Of a stretch of DNA of 64,000 bases, positions 12,885-24,393 are shown in pieces. The notes under the pieces were generated by a model. The model was not told where the DNA came from and did not search any database. It saw only the letters and a list, made by a program, of their open reading frames with translations. Both the position numbers and the translations under genes were made by a program. The first letter of the stretch is position 1, and every line of letters starts with the position of its first letter. The stretch is from Mercurialis annua (Eukaryota > Streptophyta > Magnoliopsida > Malpighiales > Euphorbiaceae): positions 1,054,001-1,118,000 of the forward strand of contig NC_065574.1 of NCBI RefSeq assembly GCF_937616625.2, in the 5' to 3' direction.

Positions 12885-13444
12885 TTTTTTTGTCAGGCAT
12901 TCTTTCCATTTTTTTTCTTCCGAATTTGCAATACTAAAAAATGTCAATGTCACCGTATATTATAACTTTTCGCGGTATTTTCAATTTCAACACAATTTCC
13001 AAAGAATTTAAATTTACAATACTAAAAACGGTCAACGTCACCATATATCATAACTTTTTGCGGTTTCTTTAATTTAAACACAATTTTTAAAATATCTCAT
13101 TTTATATCGTAACTTTTTATTATGTGGCATATATAGCATAAATGTATTAAACAGCGTCGTTTGGTCATCCACACGACAAAAAACGACGTTATTTTAATAA
13201 AAAATAAAGCATAAAACGCAAACCGGATTATAAAATGAAAAATTTCAAAATGTTGTGCTAAATAATGAGACAAATTGCAGTTTGTATTTAAAATAAAAGA
13301 AAACGTAAAAAATATAAGGTAACATTAAGCCTACTAAAAATATTACCTTTTTCTTTTGTTTTTCCCCTTTTTATCTTTTATCCCTTAATTTTTTTTTTGT
13401 CGAAAGAGATATAAATAGAATTAAACTGAAGATTACAAATGGCT

Positions 13445-13960
13445 CTACTGCGACATCATAGAGTGTTTAAAATTTTTAGCTAAAGCATGAGCCAAATTAT
13501 TATGAGCCCTAAAAATATAACAAAAAGAAATATCAGTAAAGGTGTTTTATAGATGCCAAATATCCTTGCAAATACCCCAGGCAGCCGATAGTTGAATGTT
13601 ATGTGAGTTAACTGACTGAATTACTTGAAGAGCATCACCTTCAAAAATAACTTTTTGCCAACCTTTTAATTTGGCCCAATTCATCGAATCACGGAGAGCG
13701 AGAAATTCTAGAATCCCTGGATCCCAAAAAGAACGAAAAGCCGCCATAAATTGATCAATAACGCGGCCATGATAATCTCTAGCAATAGCTGCAATCGTAC
13801 CAAATTTATGAACTTTATCGGTAGCTGCATCTATATTAATCTTTATGTAATCAGAAGGAGGCAGAGCACTACCAGAAGAGGCCGATGGAACAGAGGAAAT
13901 CAAAGAAACAGGTTGAGCAGACAGAAAAGCAGAACATGCGGAAGTTTCATATCATTTATC
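13445..13960 (-). pseudogene. Broken RNase H-like domain, probable LINE 3' remnant
   Basis: On the minus strand the reading includes YIKINIDAATDK, AAIARDYHGRVI and VIFEGDALQVIQSV, the pattern of the plant RNase H-like (RVT_3) domain found at the end of non-LTR retrotransposon polyproteins. A TAA interrupts the domain at about 13545, after DIWHL. The same frame then resumes with the domain's C-terminal motif RAHNNLAHALAKNF before a TAG at 13445-13447. A TGA lies just upstream at about 13950. Downstream on the minus strand is an oligo-A tract (13390-13400), as at a LINE tail. No reverse transcriptase was found, so the copy is heavily 5'-truncated. A decayed host gene of the same domain is the alternative. 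Confidence 0.75.
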
Positions 13961-14029
13961 CCATGTAATGTTAAATTGAGTGGTTTTAAATCCCTATCAT
14001 TTGAAATTTTGCAGAAGTTGAAAGTTGGA

Positions 14030-14240
14030 ACTTCGTAAGGCGCTCTTTTAATTTAAGTGAGGTCGTGAGTTCGAACCGTACTCATGTATGCAGCTGTTTA
14101 AAATTTGGGGTCAGAGTTTGCCTCCCGCAAAGGACCTACACGGTTCGAATAGGGATTAATCTGAGTGTGGAAGATTTAAAGGTGCCGTCTAATAGTTGAG
14201 AACAATTTAAAAAACCTCATGCACCCTATAACAAAAAAAA
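14030..14240 (+). repeat. SINE-like retroposon (family C)
   Basis: It carries a tRNA-like B box (GTGAGTTCGAACC) near its 5' end, a body shared with the 3066-3238 copy (CATGTATGCAGCTGTTTAAA, GGACCTACAC, GTCTAATAGTTGAGA, AAAACCTCATG) and a terminal A run after CCCTATAAC. Confidence 0.6.
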
Positions 14241-14394
14241 TGATGATATAAAATAAAACTTGACCAATAGACCAAAAGAAACTACATATGTTGAAATTCA
14301 AAATTTGTAGTTGTGAAATAATCAATTCTGTTCAAAGGTTATACTGATGCTTCAACAATTTTATCTGAATATATTTATTCTCCTGATATTTAGG

Positions 14395-14578
14395 GGCGGA
14401 ACTATTCTCAAATTAGCGTATCAATTTTTTTAAAGAAGATAGAGGTAAAATTTTAAAAATAAAGATAAATATATAGTAAATGCGGGGTTGATGAAAGCTA
14501 AGTCCCGACTACCGAAAAATCATAATATATGAATTAAAAGTTAAATTCGGACTAAAGAAATCCTACTTCACCCCTGTA
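14395..14578. repeat. Possible small inverted-repeat element
   Basis: Left end AGGGGCGGAACTATTCT and right end CCTACTTCACCCCTG are partly complementary (AGGGGCGGAA and AGGGGTGAAG). Interior AT-rich and non-coding, lying 300 bases 3' of the kinase gene. Weak evidence. Confidence 0.3.
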
Positions 14579-14871
14579 AATACATATTACAAAATGGACA
14601 TGAAATGCGAGAGAGACTATTCAAAAAGTTTTAGTGCACCATATACCATAATAATATAGTAGTGTTATTTTTGTGAAATACAATATTGAACAACAGCATC
14701 TTATGCTAAACCTTTTCAATGATTTAGTAAAACTATTTTTCATCATCATACACTAAGAATTCTTTGTTTTTATTGATCTTTAAATGGGCATTTTAACTCA
14801 TAAACAAGTTCTTAGTAGAAAAAATTTCAATTCATTTTAAATAGTTTTTTCTCATGGAAATACATTAATCG

Positions 14872-17800
14872 TTAAGCAATAGTAGGTTGAAACCTGCTGT
14901 TGGTACTACTATTAGAGATACTATGTGTGCTTTGTTTTCTCTTTTCTCTCCAACTTTCTCCCCATATTTTCGCCTCCGCAACAGCGCGATCTCTCGCTAA
15001 ATCTTTCTCTAAAACAACTGCGGTTAAACTCGGGGAAAAATCAATGTCGGGCCAATTTGAATTTCCTTTTTTCGCTTCGAATTTATGCGTAACCAGAAAA
15101 TCCATAGCAGACACTAAATCGCTCGTTGAAGGTCTTAAATTCGCATTTTCGTTGAGACAAGTTGATGCTACTTCTATTGCTTTGGTGAATACCGACATTG
15201 AGAATTGTCCTTTCAGTTTTGGATCTGCTAATTGCAGGTAATTGCATCTGTCTTTCATCATAGGAAGTGCCTGTAGATGTCACATAAATAAATTATAGAT
15301 CGATCAAAGAAATTTGGTTTAGCAGTTCGGACTAAATAGTTTAACCAATTTGATCGTGAATCAAAAGTCACACCTATTAAAATTTAAAATTATTGAACTA
15401 GTTAAATCGTTAAAGTATTAATTTTTTGGATTATGTCAAAAATAAAATCACGAACTTTACACGTTTTTTCATTTTAATCACGTAATTTAAATTTTCTCAT
15501 TTTCATATACGAACTAACACTTCTTCTCAAATTTATGCACGATGCTGAGGTGGCACTCATTCATTGGTGTAAAATAATATCCATCTCAGCGAGTTACACC
15601 AATGGAACTGTGACACCTCAGCATCGTGCATGAATTTGACAAAAAGTGGTAGTTCGTGCATGAAAATGAGAAAAATTATACTGCGTGATTAAAATGAGAA
15701 AACCTGTAAAGTTCATGATTTTTTTAACATTAACCCTAAATTTTTTAGGGTCAATCCCAATAAAATATTATAACCAAACCTTTGAAAATCGGCAGAATTA
15801 GTCAATTTTAGCATATTTATTATCTTTTATAGCGAGAAATTCTGAGTCTACCACGTCATACGTGAACTAGTCTATTATATTATGACACGTCATTAAAAAG
15901 TGGCATTATTGTAATTTTTTTATTACTTTTTTACACATTTGAATAGTAATATTACGATACTGCCACTATTTTAATGACATATCATAATGCTATAGGCTTA
16001 GTCCACGGATGACGTGGTGGACCGAGTCTACTTAAAATATTCTCCGTTTGTAGCTATTTTAAATTAATTCTAATAAATTCATTATATAAATTCAACCAAA
16101 CCACATCATGACCAAATCAAAATCAAATTAAATCAAATTAATTAGTATTTTAAATTAATTTTAATAAATTCATTATATAAATTCATTTGATTTAAATTTA
16201 AGTTTAATTAGATTTATTAAATTAATTGGAATTCATATTGGTTAATTTGAAAGTATTAATAACTTTTTAATTAATATATATATAAATTTTAAAATAATAA
16301 AATTAATTAATTTGATTTGAGTTTGGTTTGATTATCATGTGGTTTGGTTGGACAAATTTATACCTATACAACCCGTTTTTTTTAGATTTGTTTTTACTTT
16401 TTAGGTAGACTCAATACAGGTCGTCGGTGGACTAGCTAATTGTGTTTATAATATAAATACGTACCCAATGAATGAGATGTCTATGACGATTAGGGCTAAT
16501 TTCCTCGATAGCTCTCCGGCCAGTAATGAGCTCTAAAAACACAACTCCAAAACTGTAAATGTCAGTCTTCATAGTCAACCGTCCGGTGGAGGCATATTCC
16601 GGCGCACAATAACCATATGTGCCCATAACTCTGGTGGAGACATGGGAATCGTCTCCGATCGGACCGAACTTTGCGAGTCCGAAATCGGAGAGTTTAGGGT
16701 TGAAACAGTCGTCCAACAATATGTTTGATGCTTTTAAGTCTCTGTATATCACCGGAGGATTTGCACTGTGTAAATAGTCTAATCCTTTAGCTGCTCCGCC
16801 GGCGATTTTCATCCTTGTATTCCAGTCTAGGGCTTCCACGCCAGGCCTAATATCTGCAATTTTCATGTATTCATAAACCCTAAAAATGATAATTACTCGT
16901 CTAATTAGACTAAAATTTCATACGTATATTTGGTTTATGAAATAAGTGCGGAATATAATATTTATTTCGAATAAATTGACTATTCTTTACTTTAATTCAT
17001 GAAATAGCTTTAAAATATTGCTTGGAATGCATACTTCTTATAAAATTTAAAAAGGATCCAATGTGATTCCCTTCTATGAATTAACATAATGTAAATGATT
17101 TTCGTTAGAATTTCTTCTTACATGAACACAAAAGATGGAATAGGCTAAACTCATTTCCGAAGCCTTTGTTCTATTGTTTTTTATTTCACTCGATCCTGGA
17201 TGAACTTTTTATATTTAAATGATCCTTTAATTATTTATTTATACACATGGTTTTTTTTATATCATAAACGACGTTATTTCATGCACTTAAAACGACGTTC
17301 TTTTGTAGTATCATAAGTGTACAAACTAAATAGTTAAAGTATGTAAAAAGTTTGTTAAGGACAAAAAGAAATAAAAGCGAATAGTATAGGGATTTTATGA
17401 TGGGTTTAGCCGACAAAAATTCGTCATGTCTTATTTACATTAAGGTAATCAAACTATTTATTTGACTTGTTTTTTTAGCAGAATTGAAATTTGGTTAAAA
17501 GATTAAAAGTCGAAAACCGTTCTGTAAAAATACTACAATTTAATAAGAGAGCGAAGGTAATATAATACCGAAAAGGTGATCTTCCAATGATCCCATAGGC
17601 AAGTAGTCATAAACTAGAATACGTTGTTGGCCCTCGGCGCAGAAACCGATCAGATTGACAAGGTTAGGATGATGCATTAGAGTCAGCATTAGAACTTCCA
17701 CCAGAAATTCTTTTTCTCCTTGTATGCCTGATAAATCTAGCTGCTTAACTGCTATTACCTGATCATCAACATTTAATCAAGATCGGACTAATGTTAACAT

Positions 17801-19100
17801 AATACTAGCTATGTTGCACGGAAATGAAAATGCTGAAACGAAAAAAAACCGATGTTTTAATAAGAATATGTTATAAATACAGAGTGTTTGAGTTTAATGA
17901 CCGTGAAAATTTAATATTCATTACTGATGTACGAACAATATGATATGACAATATCCGATTGCCATATAGACTCAATTTGGCCTGAACTATTAAGGAAATC
18001 TTCGTTACTTGTAATTTTAAAGTTTATTGTTTAAATTGAAACAAATTAAAGTTCGTTGATCAAAATAAAATAAAACAAAAGTTTAATGACCCTAAAAATT
18101 TAACACCCCTATTTTAACAAAAAACTTTAATTCCAAGAAAAATTAAACTAATTGTTGTTTTTACCTGACCAGTGGATTCTAATTTTCCTTTGTAAACAGC
18201 ACCAAAACCGCCTCTGCCAATTAAAGAACTAAAATTATTGGTTGCAATTGCAAGCTCTTCATAGGTGAATGTTGGAGACATATGAGAAGAATTTGAAGGA
18301 TTTGTTCTATGACTTGAAGCAACAGATTGTTCTTGTCTCACTTCTACATTCACTTTCGACGACATGGAACCCGATCTTGATTTTGATCCCGACAATGCTC
18401 GTGTTTTCGATCCCGAACCTGAATTTATTTTTCAATAGAAATGGATGTTAGATTTCGAAACACTTCTTTTTATGCTATTTTGAAACTCAAAAATTAAATT
18501 AAATTGAGTATACGGAGTTTCTTATTTGATCTCATATGTAGAATTCTATGGAAAGCCGTATTAATGATCAAATTATCATTTTGATGGAAAAACACAATGG
18601 TGTATTCAGCTAAATTCAGCTAAAAAACAAAATTAAATTTGTTTAATTTGAGGTTCTCTTGCTAACATTTTGATCATACATCCACATTAAGATTTTTATC
18701 ATCAGAAACATAATTCATAGATAAACAAAAGATTTTATCAAAGATGATTAAATTAATTATCAAAATGATAGTCATATAATAATGGCATGGCAATTAACAT
18801 TCTAAAGCCCTTAAAAACAATCTTTAAAACAGAACAAATACAAAAATAAAATAACATAATTTCATGAAGTTGCACCAAATTCAATACCTTCCATTAAAGC
18901 CTAAACAACAAAAGCCAATGAAATGAAAGAAAATATAAAATATATAAACATAATTTACATATATAAATTATTTATCTCATATGAACATATAAAATTCAAC
19001 AAAAAAAAATTTAAAACTTACCATGAGAGGATTCTTTAATGATAATATCATGTTTCAGCCTCTTCCTATTCAACATACCAAAACAAGGGCAATGACCCAT
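14872..19100 (-). CDS. Receptor-like cytoplasmic kinase, subfamily VII (PBL-type)
   Basis: Five exons, 19100-19022, 18418-18165, 17758-17569, 16853-16465 and 15270-14872, encode 436 residues. The N-terminus MGHCPCFG carries the G2 myristoylation and C4/C6 palmitoylation signals that tether RLCK-VII kinases to the plasma membrane. The kinase domain starts near residue 77 ([20 protein letters not shown]). It has the glycine loop GRGGFG (94-99), VAVK-type lysine K116, alpha-C glutamate E132, catalytic RDLK (212-215), DFG (231-233), the activation segment with [15 protein letters not shown], and subdomains to about residue 390. The Ser/Lys-rich C-tail ends near [11 protein letters not shown]. All catalytic residues are present, so it should be active. 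Family members relay signals from surface receptors in immunity and growth. Introns 1, 3 and 4 are long, and intron 4 carries several inverted-repeat elements. Confidence 0.93.
15428..15736. repeat. Mutator-type MITE (family M1)
   Basis: Strong terminal inverted repeats of more than 50 bases: left ATCACGAACTTTACACG, right (reverse complement) ATCATGAACTTTACAGG. Further complementary blocks follow (GCACGATGCTGAGGTG/CACCTCAGCATCGTGC). Nine-base flanks TAATTTTTT and TAAATTTTT match at 8 of 9 positions. It shares its end with the elements at 20347 and 63823. It lies in the last intron of the kinase gene. Confidence 0.7.
15834..16044. repeat. Inverted-repeat MITE (family M2)
   Basis: Ends are complementary over most of the element: GAGTCTACCACGTCAT on the left against ACTCGGTCCACCACGTCAT (reverse complement) on the right, then GTCATTAAAA on both arms. 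The terminal GAGAAAT matches the end of the element at 45720, so the two are probably related. Located in the last intron of the kinase gene. Confidence 0.6.
16094..16352. repeat. Inverted-repeat element with internal direct repeat
   Basis: The left arm (CAACCAAACCACATCATGAC, about 50 bases) is complementary to the right arm (CATGTGGTTTGGTTGG). In addition a 40-base block beginning TATTTTAAATTAATT occurs at 16058 and again at 16146 as a direct repeat. Intronic in the kinase gene. Confidence 0.5.
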
Positions 19101-19236
19101 TTCAAGAAACAACAATGAAAATCAAAATTAGATATACTAATAATTTTTTTTTGTTCTTGATCGGAAATGAAAATGGAAAACAAGATTTATTCTTTGAAAA
19201 GGGAATCCCGTGGAGACGACACCGCCGTTTGATATA

Positions 19237-19248
19237 ACTATATATAAG
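19237..19248 (-). promoter_or_regulatory. Candidate TATA box of the RLCK gene
   Basis: On the minus strand CTTATATATAG lies about 140 bases before the start codon at 19100, a typical plant TATA-to-ATG distance. No other core-promoter element was assigned. Confidence 0.5.
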
Positions 19249-19259
19249 AAAATGTTAAT

Positions 19260-20337
19260 AAAGAAGAAATAATTCAATGGAATTTTACATGTTGAGAATT
19301 ACATATATATTTTTTATTTAAATGTATATATGAACAATTTTGAAAAGACATGAGAAAGAAGAAGAACAAGAGGAAGTTTTAGGAGTTGTTACATTTATTT
19401 TTATACAAAAGAGTTTCATGACAAAAATATTACACGCTTTTCCCCTTAAAGAAATAAAAAGCATGATGGATTTAGTTCCGTACACGGTTTTCTCTATAGA
19501 AAATCTAGGTTCTTTTGGTATTTATGTTTGACATTCATAATTTGATATCATAATTTGGATTTGAGATAGATTTTTCTTTTTTACTTTTATTTGTGTATTT
19601 TTTTTGGATTTGAAACATATTTATAACCGAATAATTAAATAAAACTTTAATATATTTCCATCTAATGTGGACACTTTTGAAAAAAAAATTAAGTTAAAAA
19701 CTAATATTATATATATATAATTATATTAATGGTGTGTGAACTTAATTTTTTTAAATATTTAAACTTTTATTTCCTTTGTAGGACTGTAATTCTGATTATA
19801 GATGTGTTAAAAGGACCAATATACACCTCATTTCTATTTAAATTTCTTCATTATATATTAGTAAAATAAACGATGATGTTATATGAAATGGAATACTTGT
19901 ATATATAAAATTAAAGACAAACTATAGCAATAAATTTTAAACTTATTTTTGAAAATTGGAAAATTAATTAAAAATATAAGTTTGATACATTTTTGATAAG
20001 TTAGAATATTAACTTTACAAAACAAAAGTTTAGACATTTAAATAGCATATTATGAAAAGTTCGGACACTGCTGATAAAGTTCTTCCCAAATTATAAATTA
20101 ACTTACTATTTATATTTCAAAAAAAAAATCTCTAATTTTACATACAAATAACAAAATACAATTGATTTCATATCAATTTATATAGTTTTATTTGATTTTC
20201 TTTTTATATCCCCATACATTCTTAAATGTTATTTAAACATTATAGTGTTATAGTATTAAGTATAATGTGTATAATATACATTCTTATTGGACATTATTAT
20301 ATGTATATTTAGTGTGTAGGCGGTTGAAAACGTCATT
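19260..20337. other. Intergenic DNA upstream of the kinase gene
   Basis: No supported gene. AT-rich with long T runs. A 63-codon frame at 19340-19531 has no family resemblance. The end at about 19915-20095 resembles the right half of the inverted-repeat element at 2215-2586. Confidence 0.45.
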
Positions 20338-20346
20338 TTTTAATAT

Positions 20347-20637
20347 GAGTTTATTTCTAAAAAAATCATGAACTTTAAACGAAGTTTCATTTTAATTATG
20401 ATCTTTAAAAGTTGCCATTAATGAAAGACCCAAGTTATTAATCAACATCAAGTCTTATTATCTTTCAGTTAGAGTATCTGGAATTAGGAATTTTTAGTCA
20501 GATAAAATATACCGAATTTTACTTTAGTGATAGATTTGAAATACAATGAAAGTTCGTGCCTTTAAATGACAATTTTTAAAGATCATGATCAAAATGAAAC
20601 TTCATGTAAAGTTCGTGATTTTTTTAGAAGTTAACCC
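20347..20637. repeat. Mutator-type MITE (family M1) with 9-bp target duplication
   Basis: Terminal inverted repeats: left TTATTTCTAAAAAAATCATG, right (reverse complement) GGGTTAACTTCTAAAAAAAT, continuing CACGAACTTTAC and TTTCATTTTAAT. The element is flanked by perfect 9-base direct repeats TTTTAATAT (20338-20346 and 20638-20646), the target-site size of Mutator-like elements. It is non-coding, hence non-autonomous. Confidence 0.85.
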
Positions 20638-20757
20638 TTTTAATATTTATCTATATGAGTTTGACTTGACCTCTCTATGAAAGTCTCTTATTGGTACTTC
20701 ATGCTACTAATATAAAAATTTGATGTAGTTATGATAAGTTAAAAATTAATTAAATAA

Positions 20758-20944
20758 GCCAACAGAATTGATTCAAGTGGTAAGCGGCTTGATATCGCTT
20801 AAGTAAAGTCTCGGGTTCGAGCCTTGACCTTATGAATGCAGAAAATCCCTACTAGCAGACTCACCCACCATACCAGCGACGCGGATCGGATCCGGATTAG
20901 TCAGGGCGAAACCTTGAAAAACGGATAGGAACCCAAAAAAAAAA
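20758..20944 (+). repeat. SINE (family A), plus orientation
   Basis: tRNA-like 5' region with A-box-like GATTCAAGTGGTAAGCGGC and B box CGGGTTCGAGCC. The body contains CAGACTCACCCACCATACCA and GTCAGGGCGAAACCTTG, and it ends in a run of A. Two minus-strand copies with the same blocks occur at 35974-36160 and 46975-47158. Confidence 0.8.
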
Positions 20945-21283
20945 TTAGTTTAAATAATTAAAAGTTGTAATGTTAGCATTCCTGTAATATCAGGTGCACA
21001 AAATCAAAATCATTAAGACTTGGGGAGAAAAATAAAAGCTTCACCCAAGAGTAAAAGGTGAAATGAATAATTATGGTTTAGGAAATAAATGCTATGTTAC
21101 AAGGAAACAATTTTTTTAAATTTTGGCACATATCTCACAACAGAGGAAATGAAAATTTCTTTGATCACATCAATCTTCTCCTCTCCTGCAGATACCAGCT
21201 CGCTCAATCAAGCATCTCGGTTTTCGCCTGAATCCGTTTTCTTTCCCCTTAAAAGAGGAAAATGCAACTGCAGGAATCAAATT

Positions 21284-24200
21284 TCATATAATCATTATAG
21301 TTTTTACTGTACTTTTCTTTGAACTACAGACAGATCGTAGATGATCTTCATCAACTGTCCCAAACCCGGATAGTTTGACTCCGAGTAATGCTAGCCTACG
21401 GACGTCTCGAGGGATTGGAGATTGCCAAAGACCATCCCACCAAGCTGGAGGGAGAAGAGGTGTCAAAGCACATTGATTGGATTGGTTATGACAACTCAAA
21501 GGACCGGCAAATCTATTCCAAACATGTCCCCAACCAACCTGTAGCCTTAAACCATCTGTTAGTAAATTACTTTGGAAGCTGCTCAAGAATGAAAAACTTG
21601 AACCAGTTGAGTTTTCTTCTGCAAGAGAGAGAAATTATGTTAGTAGCTATAATCAGAGGATTTCACTAAAGAAAAAGCTCAATGTACGGACACACAAAAA
21701 ATAGAGGAAGGAGGGTGTCGATTACTTAGGTGGTTAGCTGCAGCCAGCGCTGCAATTAGTTGTGCATAGGTAGTTCCGACACGTCTGTGTGCACCAGAAA
21801 TAACAGCATGCTTTGCACGCGATGCCAGAAAGAAGTCCACAAAGGCAACCCATCTGGGTGCAGGGCCCCAGTCCTTCGCTCTAAACTCTAAACCCGGTGA
21901 CATATTGATAGCTAGAGAGACATTTCCTTGGAAATGTTTATAATCGAAATAAAGAACCTGCAAAAAGTGAATCAATTAGAAACCAGTAAGCAATACTAAG
22001 ATGTTGAATTTGATTTCCGACCTGAACTTGATTTCAGATCTATATAATATGAACTCACAAGTGTTATAAAGTATGAGAGCAAATGAAAGGTTTAGTCAAA
22101 TATTAAACTTTTCATTCTTTTTCTTCTTCTGCTCAAGGCCAGACGCCAGAGTGAGCCCAGCAGTATTCAATAAAGCAAGTAAATTACCTCTGCAAGCTCG
22201 CTTATGTTCGGAAGAATACTGCTTATGAATGATGGAGTATCTGATACTAAAACCATTCTAGGTTTCGAATTCTGGTGTAATTTTTGTATGGCTTTGGTGA
22301 TGCAATTAAATGCTGCTCCTGTGGCTCTCACAGGCCTGACAAACAAAAAATAAAGAGACTTAATCCCTAATCATTTTTGAAGTTATAATCTTTGCACATA
22401 TTCAGACATCCAGCAGCATCTTAAATAAATCTTTATATGCTTATCCATGCATGTTTATGAACCTCACTTGGTAGCAATGCATGTCTCAAGTCTTATTTTC
22501 AGGATGATTTCTAATTTCATAAGCTTGTGATCGAACTAGGTAAATGAACTGGTACAATTCATCAGTAACCACAAGGCTCATGCAGCATAGGAGGCTGATA
22601 TCTTTCTTCAGCAGTTACATGCTAATATAAGGCTTCATATTCCTAACTCGAATAGAACATGATAAAAATTGAAGGATACCTGTTCATTAGCATCCGCATA
22701 TGCAGTGATATATCAGGATTTTTTCCACCTCCAAGTACCAAGTTAACAGCTGCTGTAACATCTTCAGAAGGGGAGATAAGAAATTTCATCAGCTCCCCAA
22801 AAACATTAGGCCTAGATTGGAGAAGGTCCGTCCGTCCAAATAAATCAAAAGCAGCATTACTCATTTCTGCATGCACATTCTTCGAGAAAAATTGACTAGC
22901 CACAGCATCTGTTGTATTCTGAAACCTGCAGTCCTATAGTTAAGTTTCAGAGATAACGCAAAAGAATGAGTTAACTTTAAAAATCCAGTCTTTACACTTT
23001 ACCATATAATAGGTTGCTCCCACTTTCTCCAATTACTACAGAGGACATCTGTTTTTGCTGGCTTATCAAAATCATCAATCCTTATAACCAAATGCCTTCC
23101 ATATTTCTTTAGACAGCCATTTCGTCTCCACAGATGTTTGACTTCATTCAAAGTGAATGTATGATTGGAATAAGATATATAATCTCCGAAAGGATACTTA
23201 CCCCTGAAAATGTACAAGTAAAGCCAACTATCAGTACAAATAGAAACCCTAAACATGTAGAAAAATGTATATTGAGTATAAAACAGATATAGAAAGGCTT
23301 GAGAAAGAACCAATATGCCTAGTCTGCCCAATGATCAGGGACCGGTTCAACAATATGCTCAAAGCCGCAGCATTCAAGATCTTATACATCTCATTTCCAA
23401 AGCCTGCTTCTGATGCCTTCCCCAAAACAAAACCATGTCTGCAGAACTGTTCCGGAGGAAAATCTCGGACCATCGAAGCACCTGAAACAGAGCCAAAAAC
23501 ATATACATTTTCAGCTCCAGCAAGTATTTTCTTAAGGAAAATATTCTTTCAGTGACCTTCTTAAAAGATCACATTCAGGTAGCACAAACACTTCATTCAA
23601 TCAACGTTTACCGTTTTATCAACGTTTACCGTTTTGAAAATGTGCCGGAAACATGGGGTTTTGGATATGAAACTTCATTTTTAACATAGGAAACCTTAAA
23701 ACAACCCTGTTTCCCATGTCCGTGCTACCTAACCACATGATTGCTAAATCATATAGATTACTGACTAATTTCAATTCACAATTAATCAGTACAATGCTAA
23801 ATCTAATCCACTTTGAAAATTAAATTATAAGCATGAAATTTGATTACTACGTCACTTTTATAACTACATTCAACCATTAGCAGCATAATTTCTTCATTAC
23901 GTGCTGTATTTAAGTATTTTCATGCTAATCATATTCACCAAAACAAAACAGAACCGAGCAGTAAATGATGTATCAAATAAAAAAAGCTACCGTTGACGGC
24001 GAAGTGGCGGTGAATAATACTCCTGACACGTAGGCTCTCCTTCCACACGTCACCGCCGTTGAAACTCTCTCCCATTTCTTCAACGGTAGCGCAAGATTTC
24101 GAACCAGCTGCACTGCTATTCCTGTATCTAATTCTATCCATCTCCGTTACGCTGCCGGTTGGATAAGAGGCGGAGGTTATGTAAATATTAGTATCATCAG

Positions 24201-24393
24201 CAGCAGCAGTCTGATAATCTAGCAATTGCTGTTGGAGGTGGAAAACGCTGTCGTTTGGTGGATCGTCGGATCTAAGCGTGAAATACAGTAAACCGACGCC
24301 GGAGAAGAAGATTAATGCTACGGTGATGATGAACGAGTGTACGGATATTAATCTTCTCCGTTTGGATCCGTAAGATAACGACCACCGCCTCAT
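21284..24393 (-). CDS. Conserved plant type II membrane protein, fucosyltransferase-like
   Basis: Seven exons, 24393-23991, 23481-23319, 23203-23003, 22925-22680, 22335-22188, 21957-21726 and 21618-21284, give 575 residues. A basic N-terminus (MRRWSLSYGSKRRR) precedes one membrane span at about 18-38 and a Ser/Thr/Asn-rich stem, the layout of a Golgi type II enzyme. The large C-terminal domain is highly conserved in plants (memory of Arabidopsis At4g12700/At2g04280-like proteins, poorly characterised). It contains LHMRMLMN (330-337), VLVSDTPS (366-373) and SGAHRRVGTTYAQL (441-454), reminiscent of the H-x-R, S-D and motif III sites of fucosyltransferase-fold enzymes. That function is inference. 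Intron 2 appears to use a GC donor (AG/GCATAT at 23318-23317), the only choice that keeps the conserved GQTRGKYPFGDY in frame. Confidence 0.85.

Noticed and set aside
21089..21669. Plus-strand frames at the 3' end of the fucosyltransferase-like gene
   Set aside because: They overlap the conserved last exon in antisense and show no recognisable domain.
23249..23318. Read-through of exon 2 of the fucosyltransferase-like gene using the downstream GT
   Set aside because: It would add HIG and shift the frame, losing the conserved KYPFGDY reading.
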